Shown here: one piece after another, positions 1 to 9,018 of the stretch
Layout: each line of letters begins with the position of its first letter
Numbering within the stretch: the stretch's first letter is position 1
Origin: Fulvivirga marina
GTDB lineage: Bacteria; Bacteroidota; Bacteroidia; Cytophagales; Cyclobacteriaceae
Direction: 5' to 3'
Length of the DNA stretch: 64,000 bases
Assembly: GCF_016775155.1 (NCBI RefSeq)
Contig: NZ_JAEUGD010000064.1
Location: 337,348 to 401,347, forward strand
The notes under the pieces: model-generated
The model's database searches: none
Told to the model about the DNA's origin: nothing
Seen by the model: the letters and a program-made list of their open reading frames with translations, nothing else
Made by a program: the position numbers and the translations under genes

Positions 1-2433
1 CGGTTTTGGCAGGGCTTTGATAAAACTAAGTCTGAAGAGAAGGAACGGTTTGAATTTGTTTGGGATCGTTTATATAAGGTGTACGCTAACTTTCAAAAGT
101 CGCTGAAGGATGAAAACCTGGCTTATGAGGGTATGCAATACCGCTATGTAGCAGATAATGTGGACAAGCTGAATCTTAGGAATATTGATGGTCCGGTGGT
201 ATTTGCGGGTTTTAATGCATTAAACCTGGCGGAAGAGAAAATCATCAGTTGGTTTATTAAAAACAGGCAGGCTAGTATAGTCTGGGATCTTGATGATTAC
301 TATATGCGGAACGGACATCAGGAGGCAGGTCATTTCTTAAGAACTTATAAAGAGACGAACACCTTTGCGTCATCTTTTCCGAAAGAGAACCCGCAGTATC
401 TGGAGGGGGAGGAGAAACAGATTAATATTATAGGTGTACCTCAACATGTAGGGCAGGCAAAGGTTGTGGGGCAGAAGTTGGGAGAGCTCCTCCGCGATAA
501 TCCAGAGTTTGATCTTAGAAAAATTGCAGTAGTGTTGGCCGATGAGGCGCTGTTATTTCCTGTTCTACACTCTTTGCCCGAAGAGGTTGAGGCCATTAAT
601 GTCACCATGGGATTCCCTTTGGCATATGCTCCGGTCAATAGCTTGATTGAACATATTCTTGATCTTCAAAAATCCATTCGTAAAGACCCTGACGGGCATG
701 TGCTATACAACTTCAAGCCAGTATTGGCAATCATCAAGCATCCGATGATTATGCCTCATAACCCAGAGGGACTGGAACGTCTAGCGGAGGATATTATTAA
801 AAACAATAAGGTGTTTCTCACCAATGCGGATCTTATTGGAGAACCGGTGATTAAGAGCATATTTAAACCGGCAGAGGAAAATCTCATTACCTATTTATCT
901 GAGGTGTTGTTAGCGTTACATAGACTTTCAGAGAGGGAAGAAAATACCGTGGAGATTGAGTATATTCATCATTTTTATCAGATACTCAACCGATATTCTG
1001 AGCTGTTGCAGGCGGTTGGTCAAAAAACTGACCTAGCCTCTTTCAGCAGGCTGTTCAAGCAGTTGGTCAGAACTGAGCGCCTTCCATTTACTGGTGAACC
1101 CTTGAAAGGGCTGCAGATTATGGGGGTGTTGGAAACGCGTAACCTTGATTTTGAGTATGTATTTGTATTGAGTATGAATGAGGATTTTTTCCCCTCCCAG
1201 GGGGGGAAACATTCTTTTGTACCATACAATCTCAGAAAGGCATATGGGCTACCCAATTATGATCAACAAGATGCCATATATGCTTACCTGTTCTACAGAC
1301 TGCTTCAGAGGCCTAAAAACATAGAGCTATATTACAATACAGAAGGTAATGACCTGGGCGGAGAGGAGATGAGTCGTTTTTTGCAACAACTTATCCATGA
1401 ATCAAACCTGGATATAAATATGCAGGTATTGGCTAACTATGCTGAGGTTGATGATACCAGGGTTATAGCCATTGAAAAGGATGATCTGGTTATGCAGAGC
1501 CTGTCCAGGTTCTTGGAGACAGCGCAACACCCTCCATTGAAAAGGCTTTCTCCGTCTGCATTAAATACCTATCTAGATTGCAGGTTGATGTTCTATTTTC
1601 GCTATGTAGCAGACCTTTATGAACAGGATGACATGGATGAGGATGTAGATGCCAGGTCACTGGGTAATGTACTTCACTATGCTATGGAGGTTCTGTATTT
1701 GGATTATCTGAGCGAAGTTGGAGATGGACCAGTCATTGAAAAAGCAGATATCAAAAACCTCAAAAAGAGAATTGATGATGCGGCTGTTAAAGCATTCAGG
1801 CAACAGTTTGCTGTTAGTGCTGAACGTAAATTTTATTTTGAGGGGAAAAACATCATAGCTAAGGAAATTATAAAGGATTTCATGAAGAGTATACTTAAAC
1901 TGGATGAGCAATATGTTCCATTTGAGTTTATTGGTGCTGAACAGAAGTATGAACTGGATTTTGAAATTGATCATGATATTAGTGGAGAGTCTACACCAAT
2001 TAAGGTTGGATTAAGAGGTACTATAGATCGGCTGGATAAGAAGAATGGTAAAGTCAGACTGATTGATTATAAGACAGGTCAGGATAAGCACCTTTTTGAA
2101 AGTATTGAGGAACTCTTTGATAGGAAAAAGAAAAACAAGGCAGCATTTCAAACCTTTTATTACGCATTGCTTTACCAGTATAAAAAGGAACCTACGGATC
2201 TGATGGTGCCTGCCGTGTTCAATAAAGATGCCTTGTTTTTGGGTGAAGATGTTATGCTCAAGCATAAGACCATGGGCATGGTTGATAACGCTGCAATTTT
2301 TCTGGATGAATATACGACACAACTCAAAGCTTTGATTGGAGAGATATTTGATCTGTCAACACCTTTTAATCAGACTGATGATGAGGCGAAGTGTAAGTTC
2401 TGTGCGTATTCAGGAATCTGTGAAAGAGGGTAG
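1..2433 (+). CDS. PD-(D/E)XK nuclease family protein, AddB-like (5' end outside window)
   Basis: The reading frame is open from the first base, so the start lies upstream; 810 residues are visible. The C-terminal third carries a RecB/AddB-type nuclease: GTIDRLD (about residue 673) followed by IDYKTG (about 688) fits the D...(D/E)XK core. Four cysteines, C527 and then C798-x2-C801-x5-C807, match the arrangement that holds the 4Fe-4S cluster in AddB nuclease domains. The part before it (GVLETRNLDFEYVFVLSMNE) resembles the inactive helicase-like region of AddB. Family knowledge: such proteins work with an AddA/UvrD-type helicase in double-strand break processing. The partner is not in the window. 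A hairpin follows the stop codon. Confidence 0.85.
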   Translation, partial: RFWQGFDKTKSEEKERFEFVWDRLYKVYANFQKSLKDENLAYEGMQYRYVADNVDKLNLRNIDGPVVFAGFNALNLAEEKIISWFIKNRQASIVWDLDDYYMRNGHQEAGHFLRTYKETNTFASSFPKENPQYLEGEEKQINIIGVPQHVGQAKVVGQKLGELLRDNPEFDLRKIAVVLADEALLFPVLHSLPEEVEAINVTMGFPLAYAPVNSLIEHILDLQKSIRKDPDGHVLYNFKPVLAIIKHPMIMPHNPEGLERLAEDIIKNNKVFLTNADLIGEPVIKSIFKPAEENLITYLSEVLLALHRLSEREENTVEIEYIHHFYQILNRYSELLQAVGQKTDLASFSRLFKQLVRTERLPFTGEPLKGLQIMGVLETRNLDFEYVFVLSMNEDFFPSQGGKHSFVPYNLRKAYGLPNYDQQDAIYAYLFYRLLQRPKNIELYYNTEGNDLGGEEMSRFLQQLIHESNLDINMQVLANYAEVDDTRVIAIEKDDLVMQSLSRFLETAQHPPLKRLSPSALNTYLDCRLMFYFRYVADLYEQDDMDEDVDARSLGNVLHYAMEVLYLDYLSEVGDGPVIEKADIKNLKKRIDDAAVKAFRQQFAVSAERKFYFEGKNIIAKEIIKDFMKSILKLDEQYVPFEFIGAEQKYELDFEIDHDISGESTPIKVGLRGTIDRLDKKNGKVRLIDYKTGQDKHLFESIEELFDRKKKNKAAFQTFYYALLYQYKKEPTDLMVPAVFNKDALFLGEDVMLKHKTMGMVDNAAIFLDEYTTQLKALIGEIFDLSTPFNQTDDEAKCKFCAYSGICERG

Positions 2434-2446
2434 TTAGATGATAAAT

Positions 2447-2488
2447 AAAAAGGCCATCTGAGCTAAATGCTTGGGATGACCTCTTTAT
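2447..2488. terminator. Bidirectional hairpin between convergent genes
   Basis: Arms AGGCCATC (2451-2458) and GATGACCT (2475-2482) pair with one C-A mismatch and are flanked by A-rich sequence on the left and CTTTATT on the right. It lies between the nuclease gene and the convergent peroxiredoxin gene, so it could end transcription in both directions. Confidence 0.55.
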
Positions 2489-2505
2489 TGACTTATTATG
2501 CTGAA

Positions 2506-3141
2506 TTATAAATTGGGTTGAGGAGTAGTTCTCAAATATGGTTTTATTACCTTATGTCCTTTAGGGAATTTTTCAGGTATTTCAGCATCTGTAATAGCAG
2601 GTGCTATAACTACATCTTCACCATGCTTCCAGTTAGCAGGTGTAGCCACACTGTAATCGGCGGTAAGCTGTAGAGAGTCAATCACTCTTAACAGTTCATC
2701 AAAATTTCTACCTGTAGAAGCAGGGTAGGTAATGATCAGTTTTATTTTCTTATCAGGATCAATGATGAATACCGATCTCACTGTTAAGTTACTGTCAGCG
2801 TTGGGGTGAATCATGTCATAAAGCGTTGAAACTTCACGTTTTGGGTCGGCAATGATCGGGAAATTTACTGTGGTGTTTTGCGTTTCATTGATATCTTTGA
2901 TCCAGCCCTGATGAGACTCTACATCATCAACACTCAATGCCAGAACTTTTACGTTCCTTTTTGCAAATTCATCTTTAAGCTTAGCTGTTGTGCCTAGTTC
3001 AGTAGTACAAACCGGTGTATAGTCAGCTGGGTGAGAAAATAACAAACCCCAGCTGTCGCCCAGCCAGTCGTGAAAGCTTATCTTTCCTTCTGAGGTTTCT
3101 GCTGTAAAATCAGGTGCTATGTCGCCTAATCTAAGTGCCAT
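2506..3141 (-). CDS. 1-Cys peroxiredoxin (Prx6 / AhpC-TSA family)
   Basis: 211 residues, the usual length for Prx6-type peroxiredoxins. The active-site motif PADYTPVCTTELG places P38, T42 and the peroxidatic cysteine C45 in the PxxxTxxC pattern. No second (resolving) cysteine is visible, which fits the 1-Cys class. The long C-terminal part (about residues 150-211, with the TPANWKHGEDVV segment) is the Prx6 dimerisation extension. It reduces hydrogen peroxide and organic hydroperoxides in the cytoplasm; the reductant cannot be read from sequence. It stands alone on the minus strand, convergent with the upstream nuclease gene. Confidence 0.93.
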   Translation of the reverse strand: MALRLGDIAPDFTAETSEGKISFHDWLGDSWGLLFSHPADYTPVCTTELGTTAKLKDEFAKRNVKVLALSVDDVESHQGWIKDINETQNTTVNFPIIADPKREVSTLYDMIHPNADSNLTVRSVFIIDPDKKIKLIITYPASTGRNFDELLRVIDSLQLTADYSVATPANWKHGEDVVIAPAITDAEIPEKFPKGHKVIKPYLRTTPQPNL

Positions 3142-3252
3142 AATTGTAAGTTGTTTTAGTTGATTTTTGATTTACTTATATCCTTTATCTAACGGAATTA
3201 ACTATAATTTGTTGAATGAAACAAGGGGCTTGTTGCCTATCTGAAGAGTAGT

Positions 3253-3669
3253 TCAATAGTACTTTTTTCTCATGTACCGTACCGAGCTGTTTATCAGTTC
3301 TTTGAGTACGTTGAGATCAATGTCTTCCAGTCTCTTTATGTAGAGGCATGATTTTCCGGTCTTGTATTTGCCAAGCTTTTGCAACAGTTCCTCGTATTTT
3401 GAAAACCCAGCCATGATGTATAACGTGAGAGCTTGTTTGCGAGGTGAGAAGCCCGTAATGAACCAATCCCCTTCGCGTCCGCTGTTATATTTGTAATGGT
3501 AATGATCAAAACCAATAATGCTACTTCCCCACATCTTAGGCTCTGTGTCCGTGATTCCCTTCATTAAATGCAAAACCTTGAAGCTGTCCCTTCTTCTTTG
3601 CTCGTCTTTAACGGAATTTATGAAATTCTCTACGTTTTCCTCATTTAGTTTGGTTTTTAGCTCGGCCAT
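3253..3669 (-). CDS. DUF1801 domain protein
   Basis: 138 residues. The arrangement GFDHYHYKYNSGREGDWFITGFSPRKQALTLYI and the C-terminal KSCLYIKRLEDIDLNVLKELI is typical of DUF1801 (YdhG/YjhX-like fold) proteins, which are soluble cytoplasmic proteins with no firmly assigned activity. It lacks a signal peptide. The gene is transcribed toward the peroxiredoxin gene with a gap of about 110 bases, so it could be read into it. No function is claimed beyond family membership. Confidence 0.8.
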   Translation of the reverse strand: MAELKTKLNEENVENFINSVKDEQRRRDSFKVLHLMKGITDTEPKMWGSSIIGFDHYHYKYNSGREGDWFITGFSPRKQALTLYIMAGFSKYEELLQKLGKYKTGKSCLYIKRLEDIDLNVLKELINSSVRYMRKKYY

Positions 3670-3756
3670 GGGCTGGGGTTTAGGTTGGGATTCTGAATAA
3701 TCAAAATATCATTATTCAATTTATGATACAACCTCACAAACGATTAATTTTAATCT

Positions 3757-4140
3757 ATGTCATGGCTCGAGACTAAGGATATTGCTTTTACAATCTTTCA
3801 TATCGGGATAACACTGTTTAACCTTTTCGGCTGGTTTTTTTATGAACTGCGCCGACTTCACCTGTTATCTGTGTTGATAACACTTATGTCATGGCTACTA
3901 CTGGGCCTTTTTTATGGGTTTGGTTACTGCTTTTTGACGGACTGGCACTGGGATGTAAAAAGAAAGCTTGGGGAGACAGGGCTTCCCTCCTCATTTGTTA
4001 AGTACTACCTCGACATGCTTTTTAATGCCGATATTCCAGCCTCGCTAGTTGATAGCATTACCGTGGTAGGGTTAGTCGCTGCAGTCGTCATGACGGTGCT
4101 CAAAAACCGCGACCTGTTTAAGAAGTGTTTCGGGCACTAG
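3757..4140 (+). CDS. DUF2784-like small membrane protein
   Basis: 127 residues with three likely membrane segments (about residues 10-28, 38-60 and 100-117). The motif GYCFLTDWHWDVKRKLG between the second segment and a soluble loop is the hallmark of DUF2784, a family of small inner-membrane proteins of unknown role. The start is an ATG with no clear Shine-Dalgarno sequence. The 3' end overlaps the convergent EamA gene by 23 bases, so the two transcripts are antisense at their ends. Confidence 0.65.
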   Translation: MSWLETKDIAFTIFHIGITLFNLFGWFFYELRRLHLLSVLITLMSWLLLGLFYGFGYCFLTDWHWDVKRKLGETGLPSSFVKYYLDMLFNADIPASLVDSITVVGLVAAVVMTVLKNRDLFKKCFGH

Positions 4141-4999
4141 ATGAATAAGATCTTATACTTTCTATTACTACCGTAGTCAATATTAAAGCTCCTCCTATTA
4201 TAGTATTCCATTGAGGAATTTCGTGGAGGAATATCATGCCTATAATAATTCCATAAATAGGCTGACTGCTACTGATTATACTTGCGGTACTTACACTAAA
4301 GTGTTTAAGACCCATTATAAACATAGTGTGTCCGATAGCAGTAGTTACCAAAGCTAATGTAATTACGGCAGGCCATTGTTCGGTTATACCTGAGGAGTCG
4401 TATAAGAATAGTACAGGGACAAACAGTACCATGGCTATGAGTAGTTGGTAAAACATTAACGTTGATCCTTGGTATCGGGCTACTTTTTTCTTAAGCAGAA
4501 TGTTGCGGAGGGCATATAGCAGGGAGGAAACTAACCCAAAAAGGATGCCTTGAACGTAACTGTTCTCCATATCAAAATCCGGGGCAAGTAGGTAGATGCC
4601 TACAAGAGCCAGAGCACCCAGGCCGATATGCCAAAAATTGAATTTTGACTTGAGGAGTATAGGCTCTAGAAATGCCGTGAATACAGGATAGGTAAAAAGA
4701 GAAAGCATACCAATGGCTACATTGGATAAATGCAGGGCATAAAAATAAGTGACCCAATGGCCACCTAGCAGTGCTGCCGCGGTAATGATAGAGAAACCAT
4801 CATGTGCCAGATTTATAGACAGATTAATCTTTTTCCAACGACAGAAAATATATAAGAATATGGCCGCCAACAAACATCTCCACCAGATAGTGACGGGAGG
4901 TGGCAGAGCGATGTATCTGCCCAAAGAACCAGATGTACTCATCAGGATCATGGCGAGGTTAAGGTCTATCACATGGCGAAAGTGTGTGGTTTGTTTCAA
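4118..4999 (-). CDS. EamA family transporter (DMT superfamily)
   Basis: About ten hydrophobic segments form two EamA repeats, the second ending with the typical SSSQPIYGIIIGMIFLHE. Proteins of this family export small metabolites; the substrate is unknown. The frame is open to an ATG at 5143, but the 48 extra residues are polar, unlike any EamA N-terminus, and they overlap the divergent zinc-ribbon gene. A TTG at 4999 gives 293 residues starting just before the first membrane segment, the usual length for the family. I chose that start; it is an inference. The 3' end overlaps the DUF2784-like gene by 23 bases. Confidence 0.85.
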   Translation of the reverse strand: MKQTTHFRHVIDLNLAMILMSTSGSLGRYIALPPPVTIWWRCLLAAIFLYIFCRWKKINLSINLAHDGFSIITAAALLGGHWVTYFYALHLSNVAIGMLSLFTYPVFTAFLEPILLKSKFNFWHIGLGALALVGIYLLAPDFDMENSYVQGILFGLVSSLLYALRNILLKKKVARYQGSTLMFYQLLIAMVLFVPVLFLYDSSGITEQWPAVITLALVTTAIGHTMFIMGLKHFSVSTASIISSSQPIYGIIIGMIFLHEIPQWNTIIGGALILTTVVIESIRSYSSSARNTS

Positions 5000-5118
5000 A
5001 GGCTTTCTGGTCAGATAAGTGCCAAAAATATGAGTTAGATACTTGAATACAAAGTGTGTAAACTTATGATCATTGCAGATGGGCTTATTATATTTATGAA
5101 ATACTAATATTTGGTTGT

Positions 5119-5274
5119 ATGAAAAAGAAAGAATGCCCCTCATGCGCTATGGAGATAGATGCTGATTGTAAGGTTTGTCCTATTTGCGGATATGAATTCC
5201 CCAGTTTCAGTAAAGGGATAAAATGGGTAGCTATTCTGTTAGTGCTGCTATTTTTACTCTTTTTTATTCTGTAA
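5119..5274 (+). CDS. Small zinc-ribbon protein with one membrane segment
   Basis: 51 residues: an N-terminal zinc ribbon with cysteines at C6, C9, C17, C20 and C23, then a single hydrophobic C-terminal helix (about residues 36-51, WVAILLVLLFLLFFIL) running to the stop. Such tail-anchored zinc-ribbon miniproteins are common in Bacteroidota; their role is unknown. It starts with ATG right after ATTTGGTT and is divergent from the EamA gene. Its presence is one reason to move the EamA start inward. It is too short for many gene finders. Confidence 0.72.
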   Translation: MKKKECPSCAMEIDADCKVCPICGYEFPSFSKGIKWVAILLVLLFLLFFIL

Positions 5275-5379
5275 ATAGATGGAAAACATTCATTTAAGCT
5301 ATTACTTTTGTTTATAATAAGCCATTTTGTAATGTGTTATTCTTTTAGCCGTTGCCTGGCTGCATAACAAAAAAATAAT

Positions 5380-6297
5380 GTGGAAATAATTGACTGGGTA
5401 AAAGAGCACTGGGGTATTGACCAGGAAATTCAAGAGAAGATATTTTTTTCGCTGCTTGCTATCATTGTGTTGATATTTATGCGAGAGCTGCTTTTGAGGA
5501 TTGTTTTCTGGCGCATTAAGGCTGTAAAACAGCGCTATAAATGGAAAAATGGTGTTCGGTATATCTTTGTCTTCTTAAGTTTAGTGATCATCAGCACTAT
5601 TTGGATTGATGAGTTTCACTCTTTTGCTACTTTTTTCGGATTGATTTCTGCAGGTATCGCCGTAGCCCTAAAAGATCCGATCGTGAATCTGGCAGGGTGG
5701 TTATTTCTGATGATCAGACGACCTTTTGAAGTGGGGGATCGGATACAGATTATGGATTTTGCAGGAGATGTAATAGATATCAGGGCCTTTCAGTTTACGC
5801 TCAATGAAATAGGAAATTGGGTAGAAGCTGATCAAAGCACGGGGAGGATAGTTCATATACCAAATGGCAAAGTTTTTTCTGAGGCACAGTTTAACTACCA
5901 TCAGGGGTTCAGTAACATCTGGAATGAGATCTGTGTAGTGGTAACCTTTGAAAGCGATTGGCAAAAGGCAAAGGATATTTTAAACAGTGTGATGCAAAAA
6001 CACACTAAAAACCTGACTAAGTCGGCTCAAAAAAAGCTTCTTGAAGCTTCTAAAAAGTTTATGATATTTTATAATACTTTAACGCCAGTTATTTATACCA
6101 AGGTGAAGGATCATGGGGTTGCCTTAACTATGCGCTACCTCTGTCTTCCCAAAAAAAGACGCTCTACGGAACATGCCATCTGGGAGGAAATTTTAATAGA
6201 GTTCAGTAAACATGACGACATAGATTTTGCATACCCTACACAACGTATCTACTATAACAAAACTGAAGGCAAACAGGCGTCAAAGCATGGGAAATAG
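5380..6297 (+). CDS. MscS family mechanosensitive ion channel
   Basis: 305 residues. Two N-terminal membrane segments (about 22-45 and 57-75) are followed by the pore-lining helix and beta domain signature: GLISAGIAVALKDPIVNLAGWLFLMIRRPFEVGDRIQI. The family releases osmolytes on membrane tension. The start is GTG at 5380; the ATG two bases before it is in another frame and hits a stop at once (ATGTGGAAATAA), so GTG is the only sensible start. A TACTTTTG box at 5303-5310 could be a -7 promoter element 70 bases upstream. The C-terminal cytoplasmic domain is complete. Confidence 0.92.
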   Translation: MEIIDWVKEHWGIDQEIQEKIFFSLLAIIVLIFMRELLLRIVFWRIKAVKQRYKWKNGVRYIFVFLSLVIISTIWIDEFHSFATFFGLISAGIAVALKDPIVNLAGWLFLMIRRPFEVGDRIQIMDFAGDVIDIRAFQFTLNEIGNWVEADQSTGRIVHIPNGKVFSEAQFNYHQGFSNIWNEICVVVTFESDWQKAKDILNSVMQKHTKNLTKSAQKKLLEASKKFMIFYNTLTPVIYTKVKDHGVALTMRYLCLPKKRRSTEHAIWEEILIEFSKHDDIDFAYPTQRIYYNKTEGKQASKHGK

Positions 6298-6339
6298 CTA
6301 CCCGTAGATTGTAGAGTCAGATTTAAAATTGATATAACT

Positions 6340-6777
6340 ATGCCAATAAATCAAAATATAAAAGTAACAGCAGATGCTGTAGTATTCGGTTCCGGGGAAA
6401 ATGGAGAAAGATATCTGCTATTGATACAACGCAAAAATGAGCCATTCAGGGAAAACTGGGCTTTTCCTGGTGGCTTTGTAGAGGATGATGAAGACCTGAA
6501 TATTGCAGCGGCACGCGAACTGGAAGAAGAGACCGGGCTGAATTTGCCCCCTGAAGACTTTGTTCAGTTGGGAGCCTGGGGTAAGCCTGGCCGAGATCCA
6601 AGAGGGAGAACCGTTACTGTTGCGTTTATGATTAAAGCTGATATGAGTGGCCAGGAGGTAAATGCTGCTGATGATGCCAAAGCGGTTAAGTGGTGGCCAG
6701 TTGCTGATCTTCCTACATTAGCATTTGATCACCATGATATACTAGAGGAGGCACTGGGCTTATATAATGAGCAATAA
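6340..6777 (+). CDS. Nudix hydrolase
   Basis: 145 residues. A complete Nudix box is visible, running from GGFVEDDEDL to REELEEETGL-like residues (G-x5-E-x7-RE-L-EEETGL, about residues 47-69), so the metal-binding glutamates are intact. The protein hydrolyses a nucleoside diphosphate linked to some other moiety; the substrate is not evident. The GKPGRDPRGRTVTVAF segment resembles ADP-ribose pyrophosphatase-like and NrtR-like Nudix domains, but there is no DNA-binding domain here. It follows the MscS gene by 42 bases and is ended by a strong hairpin. Confidence 0.93.
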   Translation: MPINQNIKVTADAVVFGSGENGERYLLLIQRKNEPFRENWAFPGGFVEDDEDLNIAAARELEEETGLNLPPEDFVQLGAWGKPGRDPRGRTVTVAFMIKADMSGQEVNAADDAKAVKWWPVADLPTLAFDHHDILEEALGLYNEQ

Positions 6778-6778
6778 A

Positions 6779-6806
6779 AAAGTGGATGCTTTTAAGCATC
6801 CACTTT
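6779..6806. terminator. Strong symmetrical terminator hairpin
   Basis: A perfect 13-base-pair stem, AAAGTGGATGCTT and its complement AAGCATCCACTTT, with only two bases between the arms. A-runs on the left and T-runs on the right make it suitable to end both the Nudix gene and the convergent thioredoxin gene. Confidence 0.85.
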
Positions 6807-6832
6807 AAGTTCCTTTAAGCTTAAGTTTATGA

Positions 6833-7156
6833 TTAGGCTATCTGGGCATCAAGCTTTTGAGACAATACACCTTTAGGTACAGCGCCTACTTGCTTATCTA
6901 CGATCTCACCACCTTTGAATACCAAAAGGGTAGGTATGCTTCTGATACCGAACTTAGCAGAAACGTTAGGGTTTTCGTCCACATTTACTTTTCCAATCAC
7001 AGCTTTACCGTCATAATCTCCTGCTAATTCTTCAACAACAGGTCCGATCATTTTACAAGGTCCACACCATTCTGCCCAAAAATCTACTAGAACCGGCTTG
7101 TCGCCATTGATGATCTCTTCAAAATTTGAGTCGGTGATTTCAATTGCTTTGCTCAT
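6833..7156 (-). CDS. trxA: Thioredoxin
   Basis: 107 residues with the canonical redox motif WCGPCK (C31, C34), the buried aspartate in VLVDFWAEW and the cis-proline in IRSIPTLLVF. This is a standard cytoplasmic thioredoxin that reduces disulfides in ribonucleotide reductase, peroxiredoxins and other targets. Length and all key residues are normal. A TAnnTTTG-type -7 box lies 55 bases upstream on the same strand. The gene is single and convergent with the Nudix gene. Confidence 0.97.
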   Translation of the reverse strand: MSKAIEITDSNFEEIINGDKPVLVDFWAEWCGPCKMIGPVVEELAGDYDGKAVIGKVNVDENPNVSAKFGIRSIPTLLVFKGGEIVDKQVGAVPKGVLSQKLDAQIA

Positions 7157-7210
7157 TATATTAGTATTTATAAATATTAAAACTTTTTATCTTCCGATAT
7201 TGATCCAACG

Positions 7211-7218
7211 CAAATATA
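7211..7218 (-). promoter_or_regulatory. Bacteroidota -7 promoter box of trxA
   Basis: On the minus strand the sequence reads TATATTTG, an exact match to the Bacteroidota TAnnTTTG -7 consensus, 55 bases before the trxA ATG. No clear TTTG -33 element is seen at the expected distance. Confidence 0.55.
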
Positions 7219-7373
7219 ACGTTTTTTGTTTCCAGTGATAAACGCGTGATTCATAATTATTATCAATTGTCTCATAGGTGATAGTTATGATAGGACTAAC
7301 TGCCTGACGCAAGGCACTTTCGCATATTGAAAATAGGAAGATCACAATCTAATATGTTCACTGTTAATGTTCT

Positions 7374-7611
7374 TTATTTGATTAAATCACTGATGGACTT
7401 AATTTTTATTGAGTTCTTTTTAAAAGCATCAACCAATTTTAACCCAATTTTATTATTTAAAGAATTTAATATGACATTGCCCTCAGAAATTTCAGGATGG
7501 CTCAATACAATTCCCCTAGTCAGAGATTGAAGTTCTCCAAATCGATCTTCACCCTCTCTTACAAAATTATTTGGCACTTTACTGGGGTTGACCCATATCT
7601 GAGAGCTTTGA
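7374..7611 (-). pseudogene. Possible gene remnant, unknown family
   Basis: An open frame of about 78 codons on the minus strand reads like protein: it contains WVNPSKVPNNFVREGEDRFG, then LSLTRGIVLSHPEI-like residues and a lysine-rich C-terminus ending IKSISDLIK. The only in-frame start candidate is a GTG at 7577, which would discard the leading residues, and a stop lies just before the frame at about 7612. This looks more like the C-terminal part of a larger, decayed gene than a complete gene. I do not recognise the family. A real 67-residue protein starting at GTG is the alternative. Confidence 0.3.
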
Positions 7612-7866
7612 TTTTAATCATTGGTCTCGGTTTTGAGTATTGATTTATGTGCCCAATCTAATGAAATTTTTTTGTAGCACCTTGTAGAGCGGAGCGGTGG
7701 GTAAGTGGATAGGTGGGAACCATCAGCCCATGTTGGTAGTACTCTGTCATATTTTATATTCCCCACTCCGCATTACTTCTTTAATAAACTTATTAATTTA
7801 ATGTCGGTTTGTAAAGTGTACGGGTGTTACTGTATTCAATTTTGTGAAATTAAGATATTAAAAGCA

Positions 7867-8961
7867 TTGAGAGACTTACCCCTACTAGTACGAGTAACTA
7901 CAATTCTCTTTCTGATGTTGATGGTTTTTGCCATTCTGATTATTGGAAGGGAATTCCTATATCCTATTTGTCTGGCTATTCTGTTTTCCTATTTGCTTTA
8001 CCCCTTGGCTAATTTGTTGGAAAGGAGGAGGTTTCCCCGTGTCTTAGCCATTCTTATTTCCATTATTCTGGGTATGACGCTGATTGGTGGCGCTATTTTC
8101 TTGCTCTATCAGCAAATGACGATTTTTATAAGTGATTTTCCTGAGTTAAAAGAGCAGGCTCTGTCTAATCTTGATCAACTTCAATTGCGCATTGATCAAT
8201 GGATTGATAACGGCAATAGACAGGGGTGGTGGTTGCGTGAACGTATTTCTAATCTCAGCAACAATAGTGGAAATTTGATGAACAAGGTGTTCAGTGCTAC
8301 TACAGGTACCATTGTTAAGATGGGGTTACAGCCTGTATTTGTGTTTTTTATGCTTTATTATAGCGATCGCATTAAGAGTTTTATTTTTATGGTCTGGGAT
8401 TTTAATGACAGAGGCAGGTTAGTAATTATCCTCAAAGAAATATCAGAAATTACAAAAAATTACATTAGTGGGGTGTTTATCGTGGTATTTATCCTTTGCA
8501 TTATTAACTCTCTGGGGCTGATGATAGTGGGGGTGGAGTATGCTATCATGTTTGGTATCCTGTCTGCCGTGATGAATTTTATTCCATATTTCGGTACACT
8601 CATAGGTGCTGCATTTCCCTTGACTTTTACGTTGGTTTCAGATGAACCAGGCAATGCCATAGGAGTTATCATTCTTTTTTTGATTATCCAGTTTACCGAG
8701 AATAACATCCTGACCCCTAATATTACAGGGGGACGTGTAGCTATTAACCCGTTGTTTACTATCCTGATCATTATAGCGGGTGGAATGATCTGGGGGGTGC
8801 CGGGCATGTTTATGAGTGTGCCCTATGCAGGAATGATCAAGGTAATTTGCAGGCATTATGAGCCACTGAAACCTATTGCTTTTCTGCTCTCCAGAAATAA
8901 AGGGTCTCAGCTGAGAAGTGGTTTAAAGGTTGTCAGGAAGGTGTTTGGGAAAAAGAACTGA
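7867..8961 (+). CDS. AI-2E family transporter (PerM/YdiK-like)
   Basis: About 364 residues with roughly seven to eight membrane segments: one pair near the N-terminus, an amphipathic middle (about residues 80-130), then a C-terminal bundle with IMFGILSAVMNFIPYFGTLIGA and a GMIWGVPGMFMSVPYAG motif, both typical of the AI-2E/PerM family. Members are secondary transporters or exporters of uncertain substrate. The frame is open further up to 7705, but that extension is unlike the family. A TTG at 7867 (then RDLPLLVRVTT) fits homologues best; ATG at 7801 is the alternative. A hairpin follows the stop. Confidence 0.87.
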   Translation: MRDLPLLVRVTTILFLMLMVFAILIIGREFLYPICLAILFSYLLYPLANLLERRRFPRVLAILISIILGMTLIGGAIFLLYQQMTIFISDFPELKEQALSNLDQLQLRIDQWIDNGNRQGWWLRERISNLSNNSGNLMNKVFSATTGTIVKMGLQPVFVFFMLYYSDRIKSFIFMVWDFNDRGRLVIILKEISEITKNYISGVFIVVFILCIINSLGLMIVGVEYAIMFGILSAVMNFIPYFGTLIGAAFPLTFTLVSDEPGNAIGVIILFLIIQFTENNILTPNITGGRVAINPLFTILIIIAGGMIWGVPGMFMSVPYAGMIKVICRHYEPLKPIAFLLSRNKGSQLRSGLKVVRKVFGKKN

Positions 8962-9018
8962 TACAACCATCAAGGATTGCAGGTGGTGTGGCGGAGTGAG
9001 TAAAGGTTAGCCAACAAA

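Larger units (their letters stand above)
7157..7866. other. Long intergenic region
   Basis: About 710 bases between the trxA start and the start chosen for the AI-2E family gene. It holds the trxA promoter box, a possible gene remnant on the minus strand (7374-7611), and a G-rich segment around 7685-7720 whose GCGGAG arm is repeated inverted as CTCCGC near 7766-7771. A CAATTTTG at 7837-7844 resembles a -7 box for the downstream gene. No RNA gene was recognised. Confidence 0.5.

Noticed and set aside
7689..7771. GCGGAG / CTCCGC inverted arms as insertion-sequence ends
   Set aside because: Only six clean bases match, there is no transposase and no target duplication.
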